A DNA stretch of 64,000 nucleotides from JAAYXS01 sp964550375 (lineage in GTDB: Bacteria > Planctomycetota > Phycisphaerae > UBA1845 > Fen-1342), in NCBI GenBank assembly GCA_964550375.1, contig CAZJYX010000011.1, forward strand, positions 52,271-116,270, read 5' to 3'. The number at the start of each line of letters is the position of its first letter. Position 1 is the first letter of the stretch. Below are positions 33,628-42,385 of the stretch, piece by piece. The notes under the pieces were generated by a model. That model saw only the letters and a list, made by a program, of their open reading frames with translations, did not search any database and was not told the origin of the DNA. A program made the translations under genes and the position numbers.

Positions 33628-34131
33628 ATGCGCTTGTTGCTGCTCAAAGATATACCCCGGCTTGGGCACCTCGGTGACGTTGTCGACGTAACCAGCGGTT
33701 ACGCCCGTAACTATCTGCTGCCGCAGCGCTTGGCAACTGAGCCCACCGAGGAAAACATTCTGGCAATTGAGAAGGAGCGAAAGCGGGCGGCCGCCGAGCG
33801 GGCCGCGCGCATGAAGGTGTTCACCGACCTGGCCCAACGCATGCAGGATGTCCAGGTTACCATTGAGGCCGCAGCCAACCCGGAAGGCACGCTGTACGGC
33901 TCGGTCGGTCCGAAGGAGATTGCGGATGCCCTGCACGCCCAGGGCTTCGAGGTGCGACCCGACCACGTCCTACTTGATGCGCCGATCCGTACCCTCGATA
34001 ATCGCGTTGTCACACTGCACTTCGCAGAAGACGTGACCTGCGATATCAAGGTCTGGGTAGTCAAGGAGGGCGGCAGCGGCGATGGCGAACAACCCGACGC
34101 GTCAGCCGACGACGGAGACGCGGACGAGTAG
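33628..34131 (+). CDS. rplI: 50S ribosomal protein bL9
   Basis: 167 residues. The N-domain has LLLKDIPRLGHLGDVVDVTS then GYARNYLLPQRLA; a long connecting helix leads to the C-domain (NPEGTLYGSVGPKEIADAL, DAPIRTLDNRVVTLHF). The last 17 residues are an acidic tail whose codons are shared with the start of dnaB in another frame, so the tail may exist partly because of the overlap. Confidence 0.95.
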   Translation: MRLLLLKDIPRLGHLGDVVDVTSGYARNYLLPQRLATEPTEENILAIEKERKRAAAERAARMKVFTDLAQRMQDVQVTIEAAANPEGTLYGSVGPKEIADALHAQGFEVRPDHVLLDAPIRTLDNRVVTLHFAEDVTCDIKVWVVKEGGSGDGEQPDASADDGDADE

Positions 34132-35560
34132 TGCCGGGCCGGCCGCGCTGCTCGACCGCGTCCTGCCACACGACGACGATGCCGAGCGCGCCCTGCTCGG
34201 CTCGATGATCCTGGAGCGCGAGGCGATCGCCGAGGCCATCACGGCGTTGCGGGACGCCGGCGCCCAGGCCTTCGACGCCCCCAAGCACCAGCAACTATAC
34301 GATGTGCTGGTCTACTTCTACACGGCCGGGCGACCGATCGACGGCGTTGTGCTGCGCGAAGAGCTCACGCGCCGCGGGTTATGGGAAGGCCTGGGCGGCT
34401 ATGACCTGCTCGGCGAGCTGGTCAACGCCGTGCCGTCCGCGCTGCGCGTCCGCCACTACGCCGAAATCGTCTACGAGAAGTACCTGCTGCGGCAGCTCAT
34501 CGCGGCCACGCAGCGCGTCATCGAGAGCGCCTACGGCGCCAGCCGCAGCGCCCGTGAGATCCTGGACTACGCCGAGAAGGAGGTGTTCGGCGTAACCGAG
34601 CGCCGCGTGTCCGGCGAGGCCGCCCCCCTCATCGATCTGATGCGCGACGTGCTGGAGACCCTGCGGAACCAGGGCGATGGGGCGCTTACCGGCGAGCCGA
34701 CCGGGTTCATCGAGTTGGACGAGACGACCAACGGCCTGCAGCCGGGCGAGTTGATCATCGTGGCGGGCCGCCCCTCGATGGGCAAGACGGCTCTGGGGCT
34801 GAACATCGCCGAACACCTGGCCATTGTCGAACAGCGCCCGGTGCTGTTTTTCTCGCTGGAAATGAGCCGGCAGCAGGTCGCCCAGCGCGTGCTGTGCAGC
34901 CAGGCACGCGTCGATGCCCATCGCCTCCGCCGGCAAAGGCGTTCCAGCCGGGACCTGGCCACGCTTGAAGATTTCGCGCAGCGGCTCTCCAGCGCGCCGC
35001 TGTTCGTGGACGAGACCTCCGACCTGACGATCCTCGAGCTGCGCGCCCGCGCCCGCATGGCCTGGCGCAAACACCGCGTCCGCGCCGTTTTCGTGGACTA
35101 CTTGCAGCTCATGCACGCCCCCAGCAACGAAAGCCGCCAGCAGGAGGTCGCCAACATCTCACGCGGCCTCAAGGCACTGGCCAAGGATCTGGGCGTGCCG
35201 GTCGTCGCGATGGCCCAGCTCAACCGCAACCCGGAGGACAAGCTGCGCAAGGGCAATCGCCCGCGCATGAGCGACCTGCGCGAGTCCGGCGCGATCGAGC
35301 AGGACGCCGACGTCGTTGCCCTGCTGCACCGCGAAACCTACTACCGGGGCGCGCCGGCGGCCGGAACCGATGACGCCGGGGAGGCGCCGCCCGAGGACGA
35401 CGAGAACACCGCCGAACTCATTATCGCCAAGAACCGCAACGGGCCGGTGCGCACGATCAAGCTCCACTTCAACCGGCAGTACACGCGGTTCGATAACCAC
35501 GACCCACGCGGCATCGAGCCCGACTATGCCGTCGGAGCAGACTCGGCGGCACCCTTCTGA
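34082..35560 (+). CDS. dnaB: Replicative DNA helicase DnaB
   Basis: 492 residues. ATG 34082 lies 50 bases inside rplI, after AAGGAGG at about 34064. No other start gives the whole N-domain (DDAERALLGSMIL), though the first 20 residues are low-complexity. The N-domain binds primase; the RecA-like domain has Walker A GRPSMGKT at 229-236, VLFFSLEMSRQQVA, AVFVDYLQLM (Walker B) and LSMSDLRESGAIEQDAD-type motif DLRESGAIEQDADVV. The tail region has IIAKNRNGPV and FNRQYTRF. It closes the nine-gene operon. Confidence 0.95.
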   Translation: MANNPTRQPTTETRTSSAGPAALLDRVLPHDDDAERALLGSMILEREAIAEAITALRDAGAQAFDAPKHQQLYDVLVYFYTAGRPIDGVVLREELTRRGLWEGLGGYDLLGELVNAVPSALRVRHYAEIVYEKYLLRQLIAATQRVIESAYGASRSAREILDYAEKEVFGVTERRVSGEAAPLIDLMRDVLETLRNQGDGALTGEPTGFIELDETTNGLQPGELIIVAGRPSMGKTALGLNIAEHLAIVEQRPVLFFSLEMSRQQVAQRVLCSQARVDAHRLRRQRRSSRDLATLEDFAQRLSSAPLFVDETSDLTILELRARARMAWRKHRVRAVFVDYLQLMHAPSNESRQQEVANISRGLKALAKDLGVPVVAMAQLNRNPEDKLRKGNRPRMSDLRESGAIEQDADVVALLHRETYYRGAPAAGTDDAGEAPPEDDENTAELIIAKNRNGPVRTIKLHFNRQYTRFDNHDPRGIEPDYAVGADSAAPF

Positions 35561-35655
35561 CGGCCGTTCTTGCGCGGCGCGCGTCGGCCGGCTGGAGCGC
35601 CCGGGGTGCTCATCGTCGCGACAGGTCCGGGAGTGTTTTTTGGGGGCGATCGAGA

Positions 35656-35684
35656 CTGCCACGCATAAGCATTTGTTGTATAAT
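35656..35684 (+). promoter_or_regulatory. Upstream promoter candidate before the receiver/GGDEF pair
   Basis: CTGCCA (35656-35661), 17-base spacer, TATAAT (35679-35684, perfect). The -35 matches 4 of 6. It lies in an AT-rich island just after a GTGTTTTTT run that may help end the dnaB transcript. Confidence 0.45.
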
Positions 35685-35706
35685 ATGTTAGGCAAGCGGC
35701 CCGATT

Positions 35707-35736
35707 TTGACATTGGCCTGTCCGCTCAGCTAGAAT
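35707..35736 (+). promoter_or_regulatory. Near-consensus sigma-70 promoter
   Basis: TTGACA (35707-35712, perfect), 18-base spacer, TAGAAT (35731-35736, 5 of 6). Predicted start is near 35743, about 40 bases before the GTG of the receiver-like gene. It is one of the two clearest housekeeping promoters in the window. Confidence 0.75.
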
Positions 35737-35784
35737 GGGTGCTGTTGGGGACAGTAGCCAAGCTCGGTTCTATAGAGGGACAGG

Positions 35785-36459
35785 GTGTCAGCGACCCGTA
35801 CCGCGATTCACGTTCGCACCGGGGAGCCTGCCATGTGTCGGCTTGTCGACCAATGGCTCGACCGGCAGGGCTTCCAGACGTGCGAGTTCACCGACCCTTA
35901 CATGGCCTGCGCGCACCTTGTACGCCGGATAGCCGATATCCCGGACCTGGTCTTCGTCGGCGCTGATTGGCTCGCTCCTGAAGAGCTGATCCTCGTACAG
36001 TACCTGCGCGAAACCTGGCCCTCCGTGGGTGTGGTCGTCTATGCCAACGGCAATCTGCCCGGCGTCTGCGAGCCGGCCCCCCTGCGGCTCGTCTGTTGCT
36101 CCTCGGCCGCACTGCGCGGCTACCTGGAGAACTCGCCCGAGCAGTTGCTGGCGGCCCTGCGGGCCCGGCCGAGCGTCCAGACGTTGGAGCCGCAGCGCGG
36201 CGGGAGCGCCGCGGTGATCGATGCCCGGCCACCCGCGGATGCGGCGGCCATGCTTGACGAGCAGTTCGATGATCTGTGGAGCGCGGCTCTGGGCCGCCCC
36301 GGGCCGACCGCCGGGCGGACTCCTCAAGGCGTCGCGCACGCTCACACAAACGATCCGAGTGCGGACCGCGCCGAACAGGGCTCCCCGCACAACGGTGCGC
36401 CGCGCGGCATCCTCTCCGACGAGGAGCTCGAGGCGCTGCTGGGTCGCGATGATGTCTGA
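35785..36459 (+). CDS. Degenerate receiver-like protein with EELEALLG tail
   Basis: 224 residues from GTG 35785 (MSATRTAIHV; GAGGG lies upstream). Residues 1-130 look like a response-regulator receiver: an alternating strand/helix pattern and PDLVFVG where PDLVLLD is expected. The phospho-acceptor Asp position is Gly, so it probably cannot be phosphorylated there. The middle is low complexity. The end, ILSDEELEALLGRDD, resembles the FliM N-terminal LSQxEIDALL peptide that binds CheY. The stop overlaps the start of the GGDEF gene, suggesting a functional pair. I do not recognise a named family. Confidence 0.6.
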   Translation: MSATRTAIHVRTGEPAMCRLVDQWLDRQGFQTCEFTDPYMACAHLVRRIADIPDLVFVGADWLAPEELILVQYLRETWPSVGVVVYANGNLPGVCEPAPLRLVCCSSAALRGYLENSPEQLLAALRARPSVQTLEPQRGGSAAVIDARPPADAAAMLDEQFDDLWSAALGRPGPTAGRTPQGVAHAHTNDPSADRAEQGSPHNGAPRGILSDEELEALLGRDDV

Positions 36460-37816
36460 TAACACGCGTGCCCCCGGCCGCCACAACGGCCGGCACGCGC
36501 GAGGTTCCACCGTGCGACTGGACGCCCGAGTTCTGGTGATCGGCCCCGACCGCTTCCGCGCGGCCGTCGGTACGGCTCTGCCGCAGTGCAGCCGCGTCGA
36601 CGCCGCCCACGCGCTGGCGGGCGTCTGGCGGGCCGGCCAGGAGCCTTTCGACGGCGTTCTTCTCTGCCTCGCCGCCGGCAAGAATGCTGTCCAGGCGGTC
36701 CGCAGCCTCCGCGAGGTGGCGCCCCAGGCCCGCATCGTCGTTAGTTGCCCCGCTCCCGATGAGCCCGGGGCCCGACAGGCCCTCGAGTGTGGCGCGGACG
36801 ACTACGTGATCGAGCCGGTTACGCGGGCCGATCTTGAGCGCGCTCTGCAACTGCCCGTGCCGCCGCGCCCAAACGGCCCTACCCCGCCGGCCGAGCCGTC
36901 TTTGCAGGAGAAGGTCCAGTTTGTCGACGTCCTCAAGAACCTGGGCGAAGGGCCGCAGGCGGCGCTTGACCGCATGGCCGCGCTGGTCAAACGCACCTTC
37001 GACGCCGCTTACGTGGCCCTGGACATCGACGACCTCGTCTCGGTGGAGGGTGATTTCTCCGACGCCGTCCTGCAGGAGCCGATTCGCCGCCAGGACCAGG
37101 TCGTCGGCGCCGTCACGCTCGGCCGGCGCAACAGCGGCAGCTACGGTTCGTCGGCCCTGGCCCGCCTGGCGGACTACGCGCGCCTCACCGAGGCGGTCGT
37201 CACGGTCGCCCGGGAGCGCGCCCATTGGCAGAATCTGGCGTGGACTGACGATGTCAGCACGCTGCGCAATCGCCGATATTTCGAACGCCGCTTCGACCAG
37301 ATCATCGAGCAATGCGGGCAGCGTAGAGCGGAACTGACGGTGCTGCTGCTCGATATCGACGATTTCAAGAGCTACAACGATCGCTTCGGCCACGAGACCG
37401 GCGACGCCGTCATCCGCGAAGTCGCGCGGCTGCTGACGAGTTGCTCGCGTGAGACCGACATTGTCGCCCGCTACGGCGGCGACGAATTCGTCGTCCTCTT
37501 CTGGGACGCTGACAAGCCGCGTATCCCGGGCTCGCGCCACCCGACGGAGCCGCTGGCTTTCACGGAGCGCTTCCTGAATGCCGTCCGCACGCACGATTTT
37601 CGCTGTCTGGGCCCGCATTCCCCGGGCGAGGTAACGGTCAGCGGCGGGTTGGCCAGCTTCCCCTGGGACGGCCGCACGCGTGAAGACCTGCTGCGCGCGG
37701 CGGACGCGGCCCTGCACGCCGCCAAGCGCACCGGCAAGAACCGCATCCGCCTGGCCTGCAGCGCTGACAACGAGACGGCCGCAGAACCCACCGACGAAAC
37801 CGCGGCCGCGGAATAG
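36449..37816 (+). CDS. Diguanylate cyclase with pseudo-receiver domain
   Basis: 455 residues from ATG 36449 (or 36452), overlapping the preceding stop. Residues 25-135 form a receiver-like domain in which the phospho-Asp site is Cys73 (VLLCLA), while the later GADDYVIEPV is receiver-like. A GAF-like or linker region follows (about 150-265). The GGDEF domain begins near 270 with LAWTDDVSTLRNRRYFE; the active site is GGDEF at 343-347, and an RETD inhibitory site lies 5 residues before it, so cyclic di-GMP product inhibition is expected. It makes cyclic di-GMP; its input is probably protein contact rather than phosphorylation. Confidence 0.88.
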   Translation: MMSDNTRAPGRHNGRHARGSTVRLDARVLVIGPDRFRAAVGTALPQCSRVDAAHALAGVWRAGQEPFDGVLLCLAAGKNAVQAVRSLREVAPQARIVVSCPAPDEPGARQALECGADDYVIEPVTRADLERALQLPVPPRPNGPTPPAEPSLQEKVQFVDVLKNLGEGPQAALDRMAALVKRTFDAAYVALDIDDLVSVEGDFSDAVLQEPIRRQDQVVGAVTLGRRNSGSYGSSALARLADYARLTEAVVTVARERAHWQNLAWTDDVSTLRNRRYFERRFDQIIEQCGQRRAELTVLLLDIDDFKSYNDRFGHETGDAVIREVARLLTSCSRETDIVARYGGDEFVVLFWDADKPRIPGSRHPTEPLAFTERFLNAVRTHDFRCLGPHSPGEVTVSGGLASFPWDGRTREDLLRAADAALHAAKRTGKNRIRLACSADNETAAEPTDETAAAE

Positions 37817-37916
37817 CTGCCGCCGCCACCGGCACGGCGGTTCGACGGCTGGCGCGCTTGTCCGCAGCAAGTGCGCCGCCCCGCGCCTTGCGCCCACCCT
37901 GCAACGAGCCCGCGCG

Positions 37917-39071
37917 CTAGTGCCTCAGGCGCCGTGAGTGTGCGGCGGTTGCGCGTGGCGCGCGCTCCGGCCGCACGCTCTCGCAGGCGACCTCGTCAGC
38001 CCACGCCGCGTGCGACGCCCAGAACGCATCCAGCTCGCGCAGGAAGGCCGACACGAAGCGCGTGGCGCTGTCCGGCGTAAGGTGCGAGCCGTCGCAGGTG
38101 GCCAAGTTATCGAGTTCCGGGTAGATCAGCGGCACGCCGAGCGCGGCGGCGAGCCGCGCCGCCCGCCGCGGGTTTACGTCCGGCCCGGGCACGCAAGTGA
38201 GTATGAGTTGCGTGCCGTGGCCTGCAAGCGTCTGCTGGAATTGTCGGGCCGCCGCGAGCTCGCGCGGCGTAATGTCCTGCTCGCCTGACTGCGGCGTGAA
38301 ACCCACATGCTCGCCCGGGACAGCCTCTATCAGCCACGTGCCATCTTCGCGCGAACGGTAGATCAGATACTCGCGTCGTTGCTGCGCGATCGATACCCAG
38401 TGAGGAATGCAGCGGTGAACGGCCCGCCGCACGGCGTTGTCAAGGCAGCGCTCGTAGTACGTGGCGCGGGCCTTCAACGGGAAGGCCTGGACGACGCTCC
38501 GGGCAAAGTCGCTCAGCTCGTCGACGAAGAAGCCGTCGGCGTTGACGACCACCCATTCCGGGCGCAGGTCGAAGCGCTCGATGATGGCCCGTGGGAAACG
38601 GTCACGCTCGCCATGCCCAAACCCCAGCACGTAGTAGCTCTGGCCGTGCCCCGCGAAGTGGGCGCGCAAATTGTCCGGTCGCATGGCGAACATGAGGCGC
38701 GAGTTGCCGAGGATCAACACGTCCGCGGCACGCAGCCGCTGCGTCGCCCGCTGGTCCAGACCGAAGTACAGCACGTAGTGGTCCAGGGCGAAGCCGTCGT
38801 AGGCGAGGTAGTGCTCGTGGCCGGCGGGTGGCCGCACGTCGGCGACTGCGAGCCGGCGTTCACGCAGCGGCGTCAGCTTCCACGCCAACCCGCTGGCCAG
38901 CAGTGCGAGTGTGCAGGCGGCGATTCCGATCAACAGGCTGCGGCGCTCACGCCGCTGCCGGCTGCCGGCGCAGCGCGCCGCGGTGGCCGCCGCGCGCGGC
39001 GGAGCCGGAGGTTCGCACAGCGTGGCGCCCAGCGGCACCGACACCTCAGAACTGGAAATAGATGAATGCAC
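37917..39071 (-). CDS. SGNH-hydrolase-like membrane protein, MBOAT partner
   Basis: 384 residues. A cytoplasmic N-terminus leads to one transmembrane helix (about residues 45-67) and an extracytoplasmic domain. That domain begins with a serine motif LILGNSRLMF (block I, GNSR in place of GDS) and ends with DGSHLTPDSATRF, fitting the Asp-x-x-His block V of SGNH esterases. Proteins of this layout work beside MBOAT transferases to move acetyl groups onto exported polysaccharide (compare AlgX/AlgJ with AlgI). The gene overlaps the end of the MBOAT gene by 26 bases. Substrate unknown. Confidence 0.72.
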   Translation of the reverse strand: MHSSISSSEVSVPLGATLCEPPAPPRAAATAARCAGSRQRRERRSLLIGIAACTLALLASGLAWKLTPLRERRLAVADVRPPAGHEHYLAYDGFALDHYVLYFGLDQRATQRLRAADVLILGNSRLMFAMRPDNLRAHFAGHGQSYYVLGFGHGERDRFPRAIIERFDLRPEWVVVNADGFFVDELSDFARSVVQAFPLKARATYYERCLDNAVRRAVHRCIPHWVSIAQQRREYLIYRSREDGTWLIEAVPGEHVGFTPQSGEQDITPRELAAARQFQQTLAGHGTQLILTCVPGPDVNPRRAARLAAALGVPLIYPELDNLATCDGSHLTPDSATRFVSAFLRELDAFWASHAAWADEVACESVRPERAPRATAAHSRRLRH

Positions 39072-40461
39072 TGTCAGGTCCGTAGCATGTAATCAGGGCA
39101 GCACCCATCACGCCGGCCGCCAGGGCCTGCTCGACCCGTCCACTCTTCGGCAGCCAGCCGCGCTCGGTGGCCAGGCCGCGCAGGTGCATGAGCAACGGCG
39201 GCAGCAGGAACAGGCCGGCCCACAGAATCTCGGTCGGCGGCGCGGCCAGGTCGCAGGCCAGGATGCCCCGAATGAAGGCCGTGCCGGCCGACACCCACGG
39301 GCTGCGGAAGAAGATCCACGCCGCCAGAACGCCAAATTGAACAACGACGGCCCAGGCGATGCGCAAGGCGCGCGGCCGGCCCGCGCCGGCCCGCTCCAGG
39401 CCGAGCAGCCGCTCCACGACCAGGGCGGCGCCGTGTATCCCGCCCCAGACGATGAAATGGAACGCCGCGCCGTGCCACAGGCCGCCGAGTAGCATGACGA
39501 TCATCAGGTTCGTGAGGGTTCGCCAGCGTCCGCCGCGATTGCCGCCCAGCGGCAGATACAGGTAGTCGCGCAGCCACTGCGAGAGCGTGATGTGCCAACG
39601 CTGCCAGAAGTTCTTGAAGCTGGTTGCCAAGTACGGGTTGTTGAAGTTCAGCGGCAGCCGGAAGCCGAGCAGGTTGGCCAGCCCGCGTGCGATGCTCGAA
39701 TAGCCCTCGAAATCGCAGAAGATCTGAAACGAGAACAGGATGGCCAGCAACAGCAGCGCGGGCGAGTTCAGCGCGCCCTGCCAGCCGGCGTCCCAGTAGC
39801 GGTCCACGCATACCGCGATGTTGTTGGCGCAGACGACCTTGAGGAAGTAGCCGCGGACGATCAGGTACAGCCCGGCGTTGAACGTCTGTAGCGACAGTTG
39901 GCGCCGCCGGGCGAACTGGTAAAGGAAATCCCGCGCCCGGACAATCGGGCCGGCGACGAGCTGCGGGAAGAAGCAGACGTACAGCAGGAAACGCGTGAAA
40001 TCCCGCGTCGGCTGGAGCTGCCCCCGGTACACGTCGACCGTGTAGCTCATCGACTGGAAGGTGTAGAAGCTGATACCGATTGGCAAGACCACGTCAAGCG
40101 TGCCGACAGGCAGGCCCAGCCCTAGCAACCCCAGTACGCGCCCGATGCTTTCCGTCGCGAAGCCCGCATACTTGAAGAAGCCCAGCATCCCCAGGTTCGC
40201 GACCAGCGACGCCGCCAGTAGCAGCCGGCGCCGGGCCGACCGTTCCGGCAGCCGAACCATCCACAACGCCGCGAAGTAGTCGATCACCGTGCTGGTCAGC
40301 AGAACCAGCAGATACGCCGGCACGTGCCAGGCGTAGAACGCGCAGCTAGCCAGCAGCAGTAGAGCGACGTAGGGGGTCTCGGTCTTGCGGCGACCGATCA
40401 GCAGTCGGCCGGCGTAGACCACCAGGAACAGGGCCACAAATGTATAGGATATGAAGCTCAC
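39046..40461 (-). CDS. MBOAT-family O-acyltransferase (AlgI-like)
   Basis: 471 residues with about ten transmembrane helices. The MBOAT core is clear: VLPIGISFYTFQSMSYTVDV, CFFPQLVAGPIVRARDFL, DFEGYSSIARGLANLLGF, NFNNPYLATSFKNFWQRWHI and the catalytic-His motif GGLWHGAAFHF (His330). The family moves acyl groups across the inner membrane to polysaccharides or peptidoglycan. With the overlapping SGNH-like gene this forms a two-gene O-acetylation module. No glycan synthase is adjacent, so the target cannot be told from here. Confidence 0.92.
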   Translation of the reverse strand: MSFISYTFVALFLVVYAGRLLIGRRKTETPYVALLLLASCAFYAWHVPAYLLVLLTSTVIDYFAALWMVRLPERSARRRLLLAASLVANLGMLGFFKYAGFATESIGRVLGLLGLGLPVGTLDVVLPIGISFYTFQSMSYTVDVYRGQLQPTRDFTRFLLYVCFFPQLVAGPIVRARDFLYQFARRRQLSLQTFNAGLYLIVRGYFLKVVCANNIAVCVDRYWDAGWQGALNSPALLLLAILFSFQIFCDFEGYSSIARGLANLLGFRLPLNFNNPYLATSFKNFWQRWHITLSQWLRDYLYLPLGGNRGGRWRTLTNLMIVMLLGGLWHGAAFHFIVWGGIHGAALVVERLLGLERAGAGRPRALRIAWAVVVQFGVLAAWIFFRSPWVSAGTAFIRGILACDLAAPPTEILWAGLFLLPPLLMHLRGLATERGWLPKSGRVEQALAAGVMGAALITCYGPDSAFIYFQF

Positions 40462-40729
40462 CGGCTCCGGTCCGTATCAGACAAGCGGGGCAGCCAACGC
40501 GCAGCGATTGCGCGTCAGCGCCACGGCATCACCCAGCTTTTCGGACGTGCCTTAAGCCGGCTTTATCCCAGGTGAGCCGTGCAACGTGATTTTCCGGCCC
40601 CGCTCACATTGGCAGTGGGGCGTCGCTACCATTGACCGCGTCCGGCGTACGGAGAGGGCTCAGCGGCGCGGGACGCCGGCCTGGCAGCCAGTGCGTCCGG
40701 CCAGAGCGGCGTGGCCCCCCTTCTGCTCG

Positions 40730-41212
40730 TCAGCCTGGACTTTGCCCCCGCGCGTCATGACCGCACTCCGGGCAAACCCGGTTGGTGGCCTTGCTGACGT
40801 CGTAGCCGCAGACGGGACAACGACCCAGGCTGCGCAGCACCTCGGGGAGTTCCCGCAGCGCGCGTTTGTTGCACCACCGAAACAGCAGAAGCAGAGCGGC
40901 GCCCAGCACCAGCCACCTAGCCATGTCGGCGGCCCAGCCGTGCAAGCCCGCCAGCCTCTGGACAACGTCGGCCAATCCGAAGCTGGCACACAACAGGACT
41001 ATCAGAAGCACGGCCCATCGCCCGGCGCAAATGGAGCGAATCTGGCAGGTGCGTCGTATTGACCGGACGACCGCCGGGTCATCGACGCCCCACAATCGCT
41101 CGACAAACGGATCAGTGCGAGACCACCCAAAAGGCACAGCCACACCTCTCCCAACAGCATGCCCGACCGGCACGGCACGGGCCAACCCCGTTGACGAAAC
41201 GCCATGCGCCAA
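40730..41212 (-). CDS. Small membrane protein with C-terminal zinc ribbon
   Basis: 160 residues. Two hydrophobic segments (about residues 67-90 and 98-115) are followed by CPVCGYDVSKATNRVCPECG, the same double-CxxC ribbon type seen in the larger paralogs at 24958-28561. The start at 41212 lies 18 bases after the aroC stop, so it may be co-transcribed with aroC. The first 60 residues lack recognisable features, so the true start could be internal. Function unknown. Confidence 0.6.
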   Translation of the reverse strand: MAHGVSSTGLARAVPVGHAVGRGVAVPFGWSRTDPFVERLWGVDDPAVVRSIRRTCQIRSICAGRWAVLLIVLLCASFGLADVVQRLAGLHGWAADMARWLVLGAALLLLFRWCNKRALRELPEVLRSLGRCPVCGYDVSKATNRVCPECGHDARGQSPG

Positions 41213-41230
41213 ACCGCGTTTTGCCGAGCT

Positions 41231-42385
41231 TCACGCCAGGCTGCGGACCGCGGCGGCGAAATGCTCGTATGCCGCGCGCACCTCGCGCAGCGTGTCGCCG
41301 CCGAACTTATCGAGCCAGGCGCGCGCCACCTCGAACGCCACCACGTTCTCGGCCACCACGCTGGCAGCCGGCACGGCGCAGATGTCGCTGCGCTCGTAGT
41401 CGCTGCGCTCGGCCTGGAGCGTCTTGAGGTTGACGCTCGGCAGGCCCTGCAGGAGCGTGCTGATGGGCTTCATGGCGCCGCGCACGACCAGCGGCATGCC
41501 ATTCGTCATGCCCCCTTCCAACCCGCCGGCGCGGTTGGTCGGCCGCACGAAGCCGAAGTTCGGCGTGGCCCGCTGCTGGGGGTCAAACATGATCGGGTCA
41601 TGCACTTGGCTGCCTCGCAGGCGGGCGGCTTCGAAGCCGATGCCGATCTCGACGCCCTTAAAGGCCTGGATCGAGCCCACGGCCTGCATCAGCCGTCCAT
41701 CCAGCTTCTGCTGCCACGACGCACAGGAGCCCAGGCCGGGTGGCAGGCCGAAGACGCGCACCTCAACCACTCCGCCCAGCGTGTCTTTGTCCTGCTTGGC
41801 CTGCCCGATGGCGGCTTGCATGGCCGGGGCGACGGCGGCGTCCGGCGTGTAAAGCTCGTTCGCGTCGCGGGCCACCAGGAGCGCAGCCGGCGGGGTGTCG
41901 GGCGCCACGGTGGCCCCTACGCCGCCGATCTCGACCACGAATCCGGCACACAAGACCCCGAACTCACTGAGCAGGCTCTTTACCAGCGCCCCCGCCGCCA
42001 CGCGGGCAGCCGTCTCGCGGGCGCTCGCCCGCTCCAGCACGTCCCGGCAATCGGTCGTCAGCCACTTCAGGGCGCCGGCCAGGTCGGCGTGACCCGGACG
42101 CGGGTGCGTGACCTCACCCACGGCATCAAGCCGGCTGTCACGGTTCGTAATCTGCAACACCACCGGCGACCCGATCGTCTGGCCGTGCCGAACGCCGCTG
42201 ACGACCGCGACCGCGTCATCTTCGATCCGCATGCGGCCGCCCCGCCCATAGCCGCCCTGGCGGCGGCGGAGTTCGGCGTTGATCAGTTCCGGATCGACCT
42301 TCAGGCCGGCGGGGAGCCCTTCCATAAGGACAATCAGGGCCCCGCCATGGGATTCGCCGGCGGTAACGTAGTTCAGGTTCGACAT
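41231..42385 (-). CDS. aroC: Chorismate synthase
   Basis: 384 residues from ATG 42385, placed after GGGAG with 5-base spacing; a GTG at 42391 adds two residues. It makes chorismate, the branch point to aromatic amino acids and folates, with reduced FMN. Motifs: LNYVTAGESHGGALIVLMEG (His for catalysis), RRRQGGYGRGGRMRIEDDAV, HPRPGHADLAGALKW, ASARETAARVAAGAL, GLEGGMTNGMPLVVRGAMKP and RSDICAVPAASVV. Complete and normal in length. Confidence 0.97.
   Translation of the reverse strand: MSNLNYVTAGESHGGALIVLMEGLPAGLKVDPELINAELRRRQGGYGRGGRMRIEDDAVAVVSGVRHGQTIGSPVVLQITNRDSRLDAVGEVTHPRPGHADLAGALKWLTTDCRDVLERASARETAARVAAGALVKSLLSEFGVLCAGFVVEIGGVGATVAPDTPPAALLVARDANELYTPDAAVAPAMQAAIGQAKQDKDTLGGVVEVRVFGLPPGLGSCASWQQKLDGRLMQAVGSIQAFKGVEIGIGFEAARLRGSQVHDPIMFDPQQRATPNFGFVRPTNRAGGLEGGMTNGMPLVVRGAMKPISTLLQGLPSVNLKTLQAERSDYERSDICAVPAASVVAENVVAFEVARAWLDKFGGDTLREVRAAYEHFAAAVRSLA

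Noticed and set aside
35599..35642. Intrinsic terminator after dnaB
   Set aside because: There is a T run near 35635, but only a 5-base stem with a 22-base loop before it; too weak to list as a terminator.
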